64,000 nt of DNA from Dipteris shenzhenensis (taxonomy: Eukaryota; Polypodiophyta; Polypodiopsida; Gleicheniales). Position numbers and translations under genes: made by a program. Of this stretch, positions 43,661-54,022 are shown in pieces. The notes beneath the pieces are model-generated. The model worked only from the letters and a program-made list of their open reading frames with translations, had not been told where the DNA came from and ran no database searches. Location of the stretch: NCBI GenBank assembly GCA_047967505.1, contig CM106539.1, one strand, 5' to 3'. Each line of letters opens with the position of its first letter. The stretch's first letter is position 1.

Positions 43661-45119
43661 TGCAAGTCACCCCCCTAGGAAATAGCAAGCCAAAAGACTT
43701 CGTGCCCTGCAAATAACGGAAGATGCGCTTAACTGCCTGCCAATGCATAGTTTTTGGGCTGTGCATGTACCTGCTCACCTGAGATACTGCAAACTGAATA
43801 TCAGGTCTAGTGTTGCAGAGATATATGAGGCATCCAACAGCCTGACTGTAAAGTGTGGCATCAACTAATTCTCCAGCATCATGCATTGTGAGTTTCAGCC
43901 CCGGCTCCATGGGAGTGGCTATGGGCTTACAATCATGCATGTTAAATTTGTCCAAGAGTTTCTGCACATACTTGGACTGAGACATAACAGTGCCACGTCT
44001 CTCATGAGAGAACTGGATCCCCAAATAAAAGTGAAGCAGCCCCAAATCTGACATGTCAAAGTTGGTCTGCAAATCAGCTTTGAAATCTGCAATTTTGTCT
44101 TCAATGGATCGTGTGAGCAGTAAGTCATCGACATAAAGAAGGATGACTAAAATCCCCCCCCCATCCATCTTGATGTAGAGGGTGCTCTCAGTAGGACTAT
44201 TGTGCAGCCCCTTGCTGGTCAAAAAGGCATGAATCTTGGCATACCATGCACGAGGGGCCTGTTTCAGCCCATACAAAGCTTTGTTTAGCTTGCATACTTG
44301 AAGTGCATTTGCTGTAATTTCAAAGCCTGGAGGTTGTTTGACATACACCTCTTCCAGCAAGTCTCCATTTAAGAAGGCTGTTTTTATGTCCAACTGATGA
44401 ACATTCCACTCAAAATGTGCAGCCATTGCAATAACAGATCGGATGGTGGTCATCCGGGATGTAGGAGCGAATGTCTCCTCATAATCTATGCCCTTTTTCT
44501 GAGCATAGCCTTTAGCAACCAACCTTGCCTTGTATCTGTCAATGGAGCCATCTGGCTTCCGTTTGACCTTGAAAACCCATCGTGTGCCAATGGCATGTTT
44601 ACCTGGTGGCAAGTCTACAACATCCCAAGTCTGATTTTTTTCAATGGACTGCAACTCATCGTGCATGGCATTCGTCCAATGCACATTGTCCTTTGCCTCT
44701 TCGAATGTGGCAGGCTCCTCCTCATCAAGAAGAGTACCTGCATATGCTGATTCCACTGAATTAGCACCTTCCATGTGCCTTGCTGCACTACGAGTCCTGC
44801 TAGGTAATGGAGCATCAATTTTACTCTCCTTGAGAGTCTGTAACAGCCAGTTTGGGACTGTTTTTGCTGCATGTATGTCTGCAATTTCTTGCTGCACCAC
44901 TTGTTCCACTGCCTGTGGAGGTGGCAAGACATCCTGTGGCGGAACTAAAGCATCGGGAGGTGGCTGTAGATTCTGATTTGCATCAGAAATATCAGCAGGG
45001 GAACCCAAGGCAATGGGTAGCAACCCCTCAAAGACATCCTCTGAAGAAGAAGGCATTTGAAATTCAGCCTGAGTGTGGACTATCTTTTGCTCTCCCATCC
45101 TTTCTTTCATGTGGGACAT
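43557..45119 (-). pseudogene. Copia B linker and reverse transcriptase
   Basis: A 520-codon frame on the minus strand. Residues 1-~125 are the Pro/Gln/Ser-rich linker that normally follows integrase. RT follows: TRWVFKVKRKPDGS, YKARLVAKGYAQ, QLDIKTAFLNGDLLEEVYV, YGLKQAPRAWY, and the catalytic LLYVDDLLL. The frame degrades after YLQGTKSFGLLFPRG by a frameshift. Upstream it abuts gag directly (stop at 45144), which shows that protease and integrase were removed as one block. Confidence 0.88.
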
Positions 45120-45143
45120 AATACAAGTGATAAAAGACTTTCT

Positions 45144-46241
45144 TTAAAGGCTGGAAGTATTCCTCTCATCATTACAAGTGGCTGTACTATCCCGAGCATC
45201 TGGAGCAGCGAGCCTAGAATCTGCAATGCAAGATAAAAAGGTATAATCCTGTCCAACAAAGTTGGCTGTAGCATCCCCACTGTCAGATGCATGAGGAGCT
45301 GAATTTGAAACAGCCATACCGGAGCTGTTTTTCTTCTCTTTTGCAAGCCTTTTCCTGCATTCTGCAGTGTGATGACCTGGCTTTTTGCAGTAGTGACAAA
45401 AACCCTTCTTCTTGGGTTGGCTTGCATCATTTTTAGCCTTTTGTGAAGGCTGTCCTGACCCACTGGAAGGCTGATTTACTGATGTCTTCGCCTGTCCCTT
45501 TGTTTTTGATTTAAACTTTGAGAGCATAGCTTGTTCACCTGCACGTGAAGCCAAGTTTTTCCTGGTCTGCTCTTCCTGAAGCAGAAGTCCTGTCAACTCA
45601 TGAAAAGTGAGAGAATTTGCACCCCCCCTCAATGATAAGTTCAGCAAGGTATGAAAGCTGAGGTAAGACTCAGGAAGAGAATTCAGAGTGGTAGTAATCA
45701 TCTCTGAATCAGGAATAATCTCATCTATATTCAATAATTGCTCTCTGAGATCCTGTAGCTTTGTGAGGTGGACTGACATGGAGTCACCCTCTTCCATATG
45801 TGTATTACTTAACTCTCTTTTCAAGAAAGATACCCTTGCATCATTCCGGGCTGCATACATGCTTTCTAAAATATCCCACGCTGCCCTCGAGGTCTTACAC
45901 GACCGGATATGCGGAATGATAAATCTTTTCACTGAAAGAGAGATGCATGTCAAAGCTAAGGCATCCCGTGAATCCCATCTCTTCTGCTCTGGAGTAGTGG
46001 CTATAGCTGCACCAACAACTTGTTCTGCAGCTGCACCCTGTGCACGACCTCCTTGCTGAGGAGGCGTATTAGGTGCCATACCTGCTGGTCGGATCTCACC
46101 CCCATTCACATAATCCCATAAATTGCGAGAAATCAGAATACTGCGTACCATAAAACTCCAGAGGGAGTAGTTGGTACCATCCAACTTGTCTTCCTGTGAA
46201 AGACCACCGAACTGGAAGTCATTCTGATTTTGCTGGGCCAT
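45144..46241 (-). CDS. Copia B Gag, intact 365-codon frame
   Basis: Starts MAQQNQNDFQFGGLSQEDKL, continues GTNYSLWSFMVRSILIS (gag N-terminus), RFIIPHIRSCKTSRAAWDIL, DARVSFLKRELSNTHMEEGD and LNSLPESYLSFHTLL (UBN2-type region), then one knuckle CHYCKKPGHHTAEC near residue 285. A short tail GQDYTFLSCIADS leads to the stop. The start is the first Met downstream of the leader. It is uninterrupted, so a Gag protein could still be made if the LTR is active. Confidence 0.88.
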   Translation of the reverse strand: MAQQNQNDFQFGGLSQEDKLDGTNYSLWSFMVRSILISRNLWDYVNGGEIRPAGMAPNTPPQQGGRAQGAAAEQVVGAAIATTPEQKRWDSRDALALTCISLSVKRFIIPHIRSCKTSRAAWDILESMYAARNDARVSFLKRELSNTHMEEGDSMSVHLTKLQDLREQLLNIDEIIPDSEMITTTLNSLPESYLSFHTLLNLSLRGGANSLTFHELTGLLLQEEQTRKNLASRAGEQAMLSKFKSKTKGQAKTSVNQPSSGSGQPSQKAKNDASQPKKKGFCHYCKKPGHHTAECRKRLAKEKKNSSGMAVSNSAPHASDSGDATANFVGQDYTFLSCIADSRLAAPDARDSTATCNDERNTSSL

Positions 46242-47457
46242 ATCTGAGAAAGAGATTTAAGCAGATACAAAACTGAATTCCCTTACTGGGAATGAAATGC
46301 ACAACTCCCAAAAAACACAGCCAAGTGTAAATGCAACTCAGATTTCTGTACTTGCACTGTCAGAAATCTGTCCAAGCATCAAAAACTCTCCAGAATCTGT
46401 CAAAAGTGCTGCAAAACACTTCAAGAAAGGCAGTATGAACTGAAATCTCCAGAAATTGCTCTCCCAACACAAAAGCCCCAAAATAGGCACAAAATTGCAA
46501 CCAGAAACGGGCAAATTGATCAAAAGCCCCAAATGTTGCAAGAATTGCCCTCTGTCTGCAAAAGCCCCAAATTTTACTGCAAAATTGCAGTGTAATCACA
46601 AAATCCCCAAATTTCTTCAAGAAATTGTATTGCAAAACTGAAAGCCCCAAATTTCGAGCTTGAAATTGCAATCAGGAAGGGGCAAATTCACTAAAAGCCC
46701 CAAATTTGCAATTTTCGAACAAAAGCCCCAAATTTTAGACCAAATCTTTAGATCTGTCTGCAATGTTTGCTTCGCAAGTAACTGTGAACCTGAAAATACC
46801 CAAATGACAGCAAAGAACTACAAGTGTCTGTTGGTATAGTGAGTACAGATGACCAAGTACGAATGTACGACTAAGTACAGAAAAGCAGGTACAGATCTGC
46901 CACACGTGCGGATGTACGACAGAGTACAGATTGTACGGATAGTTACACAGAACCGTACGGCGATGAAGCAGGCTGTATGGAATTAGGACCTGTACGGGAG
47001 CAGAGCCTGTACGGAAGCAGTACGGAAGCAAGGCTTGTACGGAAGCAGGGACAATGACCTGCTGTACGGCTTGTACGCGCAGGTACGGATGGTGACAGCG
47101 AACCGTACGACAAGTACGGAAGCAGGTACGTGCAGGTGCGGATGGTGACAGCGAGCCGTACGGAACTATACGGTGAACCGTACAGTCTGGCGACGGACTG
47201 TACGGCTGAAGATTTGCTGTACGGAATGGAAATGCAGACTGTACGTCGCTTCACTTGTACGGGTGACAAGCTGTACGACGACCACGCAGGTACTGAAGGT
47301 ACGGACACAGCAGGAGCAGTACGGCAGGGTACAGTACGGGAGGTAGCAAGTACGGCAGGGTACTGAAGGTACGGAAGGTAGCAACAGGAGTGTGGGCTGT
47401 AGGCTGGAGCTGAACGGGGAAGGAGCAGGGAGCAGGATCAATTGCTTTGATACCAAA
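46242..47457 (-). other. Copia B 5' leader with two repeated motifs
   Basis: The primer site TGGTATCAAAGC (complement at 47444-47455) adjoins the LTR. 46845-47395 is dense in GTACGG hexamers (minus-strand CCGTAC). 46478-46735 has seven copies of AAA(A)GCCCCAAAT spaced about 30-53 bp. Frames through here have no recognisable protein. Confidence 0.85.
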
Positions 47458-47711
47458 TGTGAGAGATTGCGGAGAGAGAGAGAGCAAAAGAGTGAGAGCT
47501 TGAAAGCTGAAAGCTTGAGAGCTGAGTTGCAATAGAAGAGTGTAAAGAGTACAACTCAAGAGTGAGAGATAAGGTTTTGTCCTAGTGACAAAACCTTAGT
47601 AGTCACTAACCATAGTTAGTGAACTAACTGCGGTTAGGGGGAAAAACCTCTTAAAGAGGGAAAAGTGCCCCTAACTAGCTTATTAAATTACATTGGTCAC
47701 TGCTGAATTAT
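47458..47711 (-). repeat. Copia B 5' LTR, main part
   Basis: 254 bp up to the Copia E insertion; the remaining 16 bp are at 53238-53253 after the duplicated ATTAT. Together they give 270 bp. Confidence 0.92.
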
Positions 47712-48431
47712 TGTTGAGATTCAGCATCTCCAGGCGTGGCCAGCCGACCAGCGCCCATGCAGCAAGGGGGGCCAGAGGGGGTAGGCTGGCCGACCAGCTG
47801 GTCGGCCCAGTTGGCCTGACCGACCAGGCTGGTCGGTCCAGCCAAACTGGCCGACTCCCCCCTTGGCCTGCCCTATAAAAGGGCCTCCTTCCCTTCATTT
47901 CCTCCATCACTTTTTGCAGCTCCTCAAGGCTCCAGCATACAGCCTGCTCTTGACCATCCCCTCAGAGCCCCCTCTCAGCTGCCCAGTTGGCTGCCCACAC
48001 TCCCGCAGCAGATCTTGCCTCTTCAGGGCTCTTGCCTCCCCGCTCCAGGCCTCTACAGTTCCCTTGTTCCAAGGTTCCTGCCTCTTCACCCAGGCTCCTT
48101 CAGCCTCCTCTTCTCTAGGCTCTTGCCTCCTCAGTTCAGGCTCCTCTAGCCTCTTCACTCCAGGCCCCTGCCTCTTCGTTTCAGGCTTTTCCTGCCTCCG
48201 TGCTCTCAGGCTTCAGCTTTCTTGTGTTCCCCCCTTTTTCTCTGCTTCAGTTCAGCCTCTCCTGCAGCTCCTGTTTTCTTATCTTATTCAAGATATCTTG
48301 TATTTCAGTTGCTGCCCTGGTTTAAGGGCTGATTTACAGCAGATCAGTGGTGGTACATTTTGTTATCTCTAGTGTTCTCTGTATGGCTCTATAATTTCAG
48401 TTTGTTTGCATCTTCCGCTGCCATTCTAATA
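47712..48431 (+). repeat. Copia E 5' LTR
   Basis: Starts TGTTGAGATTCAGC and ends GCCATTCTAATA. The U3 part has a cluster of GGTCGG/CCGACC palindromes (47742-47855), a TATA box TATAAAA at 47874-47880, then a pyrimidine-rich CCTCTTC/AGGCTC stretch. An open frame runs through the LTR (47863-48372), but it is repetitive Ser/Pro/Leu/Cys and not a known protein. Confidence 0.95.
47788..47838. promoter_or_regulatory. Palindromic CCGAC cluster upstream of the Copia E TATA box
   Basis: GGCCGACCAGCTGGTCGGCC (47788-47807) is a perfect 20-bp palindrome. GACCGACCAG-G-CTGGTCGGTC (47818-47838) is a second with a one-base centre. More CCGAC words flank it (about 47742 and 47851). CCGAC is the core of the plant CRT/DRE element. 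The same cluster is in the 3' LTR. Confidence 0.75.
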
Positions 48432-48443
48432 TGGTATCAGAGC
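48432..48443 (+). promoter_or_regulatory. Copia E primer binding site
   Basis: TGGTATCAGAGC immediately follows the 5' LTR; it is complementary to the initiator-Met tRNA 3' end. Confidence 0.93.
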
Positions 48444-48812
48444 ACCAGGTTACTCTCTGGTCTGGGAACTTCTATATTGATGAAGTTGAAGAAGTTTGTC
48501 CTCGTCAGCAACTCTCCTTCCCACTGACTACAGAGCTCTCTTCTCCCCTCCCTATTTTTTTTTTTGCCCGTACCCCGGGCTATCAATAGCAGCCTACTGC
48601 TTCATCAAGAGCCTCTCCCCCCCTTCCTTCATCGCACATCGGGTCGGCTCCCGTCTTCACCCGTACGACTTTATTCAGGGGTTTCTGGCAGAACTTATTG
48701 GCTCTTGATCTTTGGGTTCGATTGTTGAGATTGGCCCTGTTCTAGACCTTGATCTTTTCACCAGCCCCGTTCTCTTCAGCCCCTTGTTGCTGTCCATTCC
48801 CTGTTTTCAGTT

Positions 48813-51125
48813 ATGGCTGATGAAACAAAGGATTCTACTCCGGATCTTCGCGTATCCCCTATGTCCAGTTTCTTTCAAGAGTCTGACAAGCCTGTACGTA
48901 TTCCCACTCTTCCTACATTTCCAGATACTCGGCAGTTAGATGGGACCAATTATTCTCTTTGGAAAATTCAGATGGCGTCTGTATTGGAATCTTATGATCT
49001 TGCTGAGTTTGTTGATCCCGGGATCCCTCGTCCGTCACCTGAGGAGGAGCCACATGCTTCTCTTATCTGGGATATTATCAAGCATCTTACTTCTGCACGT
49101 GCTATTTGGGAATTTCTTGATGGCATGTATCTTCGCGTCACTCCCATGAAAGGTATTTCCTTGGAAGTTCAGCTTCGTCGCCTCGATCCAACTACTTCTC
49201 CTTCCATACGGGACCACATCAACAAAATGCAGAGCATGCATCAGGACATCCTCCATGCAGGCAAGGCTATCTCCTCCAAAGATATGGCTATTACTCTCTT
49301 ATCTCATGTTATTACTGACAGTCGATATGCAGCATTCTATTCTTCTCTTATTACCTCTGGCCGCCTCAGCACCATCACTTGGGAGGAACTTGTCCCCATG
49401 ATGATGGATCAGGAGGAACAGTTCACTAAAACCTCTGATGGTTCTTCTGAGGCTCTTGTGGCCCATCGTCCCAAATCACGATCCAAGAATGCCCCGTCCT
49501 CTGCCAATAACTCATCTCCTTCAGATCCCTCCAGTGACCGTCCTGCTCCCAAAGGTAATTGCAATCACTGTGGCACTCCTGGCCATTATTGGCGCAATTG
49601 TCCATACCGCAAACACAAACGAGCTGACGCACCTCTGGCCGCTGCGGCTGATGCTTCCCTTACCCCTACTCCTGCATTTGTTCACCTTGAGCTCTTGAAT
49701 TCGGTCCCCCTTCCTGCAGCAGAGTCATTGGCTCTCCATAGCTCCGATGCTCGTGAATGGATTGTTGATAGTGGGGCCTCTCGGCATATGACCCCCTCCT
49801 CCTCACTGCTCCAGGATCTCACTCCTCATTCTGGTCGTGTCTGCATCGGCGATAAGCACTCTATTCCTGTTCATTCAGAGGGCTCTCTTGATATTATTCC
49901 TGATGGCAAAGGGGGTAAACACTCTTCTCGTGTTCTTTATGTTCCGTCTCTCGGCTTTCATCTCCTTTCGGTTCATCAGATTTGTCAAAACAATATGAAA
50001 GTTGAGTTTGAAGCAGCCTTTGTCACCATCCGCGATCGTGCCACCGGACAGCCGGTTTGGACCGGCCATTCTACTAATGGTATCTACAAGCTTGTTGCCC
50101 TTCCCTCCCTTACAGGAACCTCTCTTGGCGACCTTTGGCATTATCGGTTTGGTCATTTATACATTGATGCTCTTCATCGTGCTTTCCGTGATCAGCTTGT
50201 CCTCGGCCTCCCTAACGTCGGCACTCGCCAAGGTCTCTGTCCCTCTTGCATATTGGGCAAACAACATCGCGAGCCGTTCGCTCATCATGCCTCTCCCCGT
50301 GCCACTGTTCTGCTTGGTCTTGTTCACCTCGACCTATGTGGCCCTATGCAGATTATGTCCCTTGGGGGAGCCTCGTACTACATGCTCCTTGTTGATGATT
50401 TCAGTCGCTACTCTTGGATCTATTTTCTTTCCCACAAGGATCTGGCTTTCAGTCGTTTCCAGACCTGGCTAGCCATGGTGGAAAAAGAATCCAATCACTC
50501 CCTCAAAATTCTTCGTGCTGATAAAGGTGGTGAATTCACCTCTCTCGAGTTTGATCGGTTCTTGAGTAGTCATGGTGTCAAACGGGAATTTGCCAACACA
50601 GGTACCCCTTCTGATAATGGTGTGGTTGAACGTAAACATCGTACCGGTGTTGAAATGGCTCGGACCATGCTCACTCACAGTCAACTCCCTCAGTCTCTTT
50701 GGGCCGAGGCCATGATGACCGCCATCCATACTCTTAACCGCTCTCCGACATCAGCAGTCCCAGGCATGACCCCTTATCAGGCTTACTATGGATCTAAGCC
50801 CGATGTTTCCCATTTTCGGGTATTTGGCTGTGATGCTTATGTTCATATTCCTAAATCTGATCGTGGAAAGCTTGATCCTAAGTCCCACAAGCTCTTGTTC
50901 GTAGGCTACAACTCCGTCTCCACTGGCTATCGCCTCTATGATCCTCGCCGCCGCATTATCTCCGTGAGCAGGGATGTTCTTTTCGACGAGCAGGTCCTTC
51001 CGACATCCTCCGACTCTCCTCCTGTTCTTGGAGATCCGTCCGATGCCTCGGAGCCCTCTCTCCCTCCACCTGCATCGTTCCGTCATTGGTGTCCGGTGGA
51101 TTTTCAAAACAAAATACGCCTCTGA
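48813..51125 (+). pseudogene. Copia E Gag-protease-integrase polyprotein, truncated by frameshift
   Basis: A 770-codon frame starting MADETKDSTPDL. Residues ~40-240 are gag (QLDGTNYSLWKIQMASVLES). The CCHC knuckle CNHCGTPGHYWRNC starts at residue 250. The protease site VDSGASRHMTPS is near residue 318. The GAG-pre-integrase region has LWHYRFGHL and CPSCILGKQ. Integrase has LVDDFSRYSW, LRADKGGEF and GVVERKHRT (D, D, E), and HFRVFGCDAYVHIP. The frame leaves the normal path at the linker end (about 51085), where a deletion has removed the linker-RT border, and stops at 51123. Gag to integrase is otherwise intact. Confidence 0.93.
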
Positions 51126-52517
51126 TGGTTTTGTCGACAAGTATAAAGCTCGGCTGGTGGCTAAAGGCTATGCCCAACGACCCGGCATCGACTATGGAGA
51201 GACCTTTGCACCTACCGCCCGGATGAGCACCATCCGCACGATCCTCGCTCTTGCCGCCCACCATCAGTGGCCCATCTTTCAAATGGACGTCAAATCTGCA
51301 TTTTTGAATGGTGATCTTCATGAAGAGGTATATGTGGATCAGCCGCCCGGCTTCATTAATTCTCGTTCTCCTTTCATGGTCTGTCGCCTTCGCAAGGCTC
51401 TCTATGGTCTCAAGCAAGCTCCTCGGCCTGGAATCAGCGTGTTGATACCTTCTTCTGCCGCCAAGGACTTCTTCGCTCTCTGGCTGATCCCAATCTTTAT
51501 CTTTTTCATGAAGGACAGCTTCATACCTTCATCATTCTTTATGTGGATGATTTAATCCTCACCGGGAGTCATACCAATCATATCCTTGCCATTAAAGTTG
51601 CTCTTCAAACTGAATTTGAGATGACGGATATGGGCCTTCTCCATTTTTTCTTGGGTCTTGAGATTTGGCAGACTAAGAGGGGGTATTTTGTCTCTCAGCA
51701 ACGCTATGTTCAAGAGCTCCTGGAAACTTTCCACATGGCTGACTGTCGGCCCATCACCTCTCCCATGGATCCCAACGCTAAACTCTCTGCTTCTGGGTCC
51801 ACTGCTTATCTTGATGCCTCCCTCTACCGCCAGCTTGTTGGATCTCATCTTTGGCTACTTAACACTCGACTGGATCTCGGCTTCTCTGTCGGCACCCTCA
51901 GTACCTTCATGCAAACCCCTTCGCTTTCTCATTGGCAAGCTGCTCGACGTCTCCTCCGCTATCTTCAGGGGACCTCTACTTTCGGGCTCTTTTATGCTGC
52001 CGGTAGTTCCTCTCCTTCCCCGCTCACTCTCCGAGGTTGGAGTGACTCCGATTGGGCTGGCGACCCCGATTCTCGCCGCTCTACCACGGGCTATGTTTTC
52101 TCCTTTGGCTCTGCGGCTATCTCCTGGTCCAGTAAACACCAACCCACAGTCGCCCTATCTTCCACCGAGGCTGAGTATCGGGCTATGTGTAGTGCCACCT
52201 GTGAGGCTGTGTGGCTTCGGCGCCTTCTTCTCGATTGTGGTTTTCAGCAATCCACTTCTACCACACTTTTTTGTGACAATCAAAGCTGTATTGCCCTTGC
52301 TCGCAATCCGGTCTTTCATGCTCGGACAAAACACATTGAAATTCAGTACCACTACACGCGAGAGAAGGTTCTTGACGGTACCATTGTGCTCCTCTTCAGC
52401 ACCACTTCCGACAACGTCGCCGACATATTTACCAAATCTGTTTCTCCTCCCCTTCTCCAACGTCATACCAGTTCTCTGGGTCTTGTGCCACACCCTGGAG
52501 CTGAGAGGGGGTGTTGA
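51090..52517 (+). pseudogene. Copia E reverse transcriptase and RNase H in two frames
   Basis: The first part (to about 51430) has IGVRWIFKTKYASDGFVDKY, RLVAKGYAQRPGIDY, MDVKSAFLNGDLHEEVYV and YGLKQAPR. A one-base loss right after APR shifts the frame. The second part continues from LYVDDLILTGS (catalytic YVDD, about 51537-51566) through GLLHFFLGLEI to RNase H: GWSDSDWAGD, SSTEAEYRAM, FCDNQSCIAL and NVADIFTKSV. It ends at a stop inside the 3' LTR (52517). The N-terminal RT segment with the W..AM..E motif is missing. Without these two lesions it would look autonomous. Confidence 0.92.
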
Positions 52518-53232
52518 GATTCAGCATCTCCAGGCGTGGCCAGCCGACCAGCCCCCATGCAGCAAGGGGGGCCAGAGGGGGTAGGCTGGCCGACCAGCTG
52601 GTCGGCCCAGTTGGCCTGACCGACCAGGCTGGTCGGTCCAGCCAAACTGGCCGACTCCCCCCCTTGGCCTGCCCTATAAAAGGGCCTCCTTCCCTTCATT
52701 TCCTCCATCACTTCTTGCAGCTCCTCAAGGCTCCAGCATACAGCCTGCTCCTGACCATCCCCTCAGAGCCCCCTCTCAGCTGCTCAGTTGGCTGCCCACA
52801 CTCCCGCAGCAGATCTTGCCTCTTCAGGACTCTTGCCTCCCCGCTCCAGGCCTCTACAGTTCCCTTGTTCCAAGGTTCCTGCCTCTTCACCCAGGCTCCT
52901 TCAGCCTCCTCTTCTCTAGGCTCTTGCCTCCTCAGTTCAGGCTCCTCTAGCCTCTTCACTCCAGGCCCCTGCCTCTTCGTTTCAGGCTTCTCCTGCCTCC
53001 GTGCTCTCAGGCTTCAGCTTTCTTGTGTTCCCCCCTTTTTCTCTGCTTCAGTTCAGCCTCTCCTGCAGCTCCTGTTTTCTTATCTTATTCAAGATATCTT
53101 GTATTTCAGTTGCTGCCCTGGTTTAAGGGCTGATTTACAGCAGATCAGTGGTGGTACATTTTGTTATCTCTAGTGTTCTCTGTATGGCTCTATAATTTCA
53201 GTTTGTTTGCATCTTCCGCTGCCATTCTAATA
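52512..53232 (+). repeat. Copia E 3' LTR
   Basis: 721 bp, matching the 5' LTR with substitutions near 52551, 52712, 52751, 52783, 52829 and 52989 and one extra C in a C-run near 52662. It ends ATTCTAATA followed by the target duplicate ATTAT. Confidence 0.95.
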
Positions 53233-53522
53233 ATTATATCTATAATTCTAACAACGTGCACACGAGCAAGACATGGGCGATGGTTTCATCCATGCGTGAT
53301 GCAGTAACGGTGGATATCTACACTGGTGGGTGGGATATGACACAAAACGGTATCCTGAAACTGTCTGCGCCTCAGCAACTACCTCGAAATGGTATCCTGT
53401 GACTGTCCGCCCCTCAGCTCAAAAAGCCTGTAAACAGCTACCTCCAAACAGTAGTAAAGAAATCTATACTGGTTCTTGCTCCTAACACTGTCCAGGTCCC
53501 AGCTTCTAGTGCTTTGATACCA

Positions 53523-54022
53523 TGTGAAAGTGTAGCAGAATGTGAGCAGCAAATCGAGAGCACACCAAGCAAACTCAAACAAGAAGAATATTGCGATGGA
53601 GGAAGAGACAATCGACACCCCTAGATCAGGGAAAAACTCGCATGTATTTCTGAGAGTCCAAGATGAATGAAACAGGGGCAAAGGGCCCTATATAGAGGGG
53701 TGAACCCCTTGGGACGACTTGGCAGGTCCGCCTGACCCAACCCAGGTGGGTCGGGTCTGATTGGTGTAACCCGACCAGGTTGGGTTGCCAAACTGGCTCC
53801 TGGCTGTTGGGGTGGCCTGACATGGCACTCCAGCCCAGATCCAGCCCCTGTCCCGGCCTAGAAACAAGTCCCTGACCTGCACGGTACTTTGGCAAGATGG
53901 TGATGACATTCCCCTGCTCTGGCACTGGTCCCGCACCCTCCAAACCTACCTCACAGTGGGGGCACACCCACAAAGCAGCCCTCACTCCCTACTGTACATA
54001 CATGATATGTCAAACTCTAACA
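53523..54022 (-). repeat. Copia X 5' LTR
   Basis: About 500 bp. Plus-orientation start TGTGAAAGTGTAGCAG follows the primer complement GCTTTGATACCA (53511-53522); it ends GTCAAACTCTAACA. A minus-strand TATA-like TATATAG lies near 53691. It also has GGTCGGG...CCCGACC inverted words (53750-53775). The Gypsy2 frame resumes at 54023. Confidence 0.85.

Larger units (their letters stand above)
47712..53232 (+). mobile_element. Copia E: young, nearly complete Copia retrotransposon
   Basis: 5,521 bp, flanked by ATTAT (47707-47711 and 53233-53237) inside the Copia B 5' LTR. LTRs of 720 and 721 bp differ at about eight positions (about 1%). It has primer site TGGTATCAGAGC (48432-48443), a gag-pol frame from 48813, and polypurine tract GAGCTGAGAGGGGG (52498-52511). 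LTR ends are TG...TA rather than TG...CA. Damage is limited to a deletion at the linker-RT border and a one-base loss in RT. It is the youngest member of the nest. Confidence 0.95.
42892..53253 (-). mobile_element. Copia B: LTR retrotransposon lacking PR-INT, host of Copia E
   Basis: Bounded by the 5-bp direct repeat ACGTG (42887-42891 and 53254-53258). The left LTR (42892-43150) is the 3' one. The 5' LTR is split by Copia E into 47458-47711 and 53238-53253. Without Copia E it is about 4.84 kb. The minus strand carries a long leader, complete gag with zinc knuckle, then linker, RT and RNase H. Protease and integrase are absent, so it depended on other elements to move. LTRs differ mainly by an 11-bp gap. 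Confidence 0.93.
40590..54022 (-). mobile_element. Copia X: minus-strand Copia inserted in Gypsy2, left part missing
   Basis: The 5' LTR (53523-54022) with primer site TGGTATCAAAGC at 53511-53522 is at the right; gag and protease read leftward (42750 to about 40700). It is split by Copia B (42892-53253, duplication ACGTG). At 54023 the Gypsy2 frame resumes exactly after the LTR. No convincing 3' LTR, RT or RNase H exists at the left junction, so a deletion removed the 3' half of X and part of Gypsy2 integrase. Confidence 0.78.

Noticed and set aside
51658-52584. 308-codon plus-strand frame overlapping Copia E RT-RNase H
   Set aside because: It is the alternate frame of a well-supported RNase H frame, with no family motifs of its own.
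52511-53173. 220-codon frame in the Copia E 3' LTR (and its partner in the 5' LTR)
   Set aside because: LTR sequence with a CCTCTTC/AGGCTC-like repetitive composition; no known domain.
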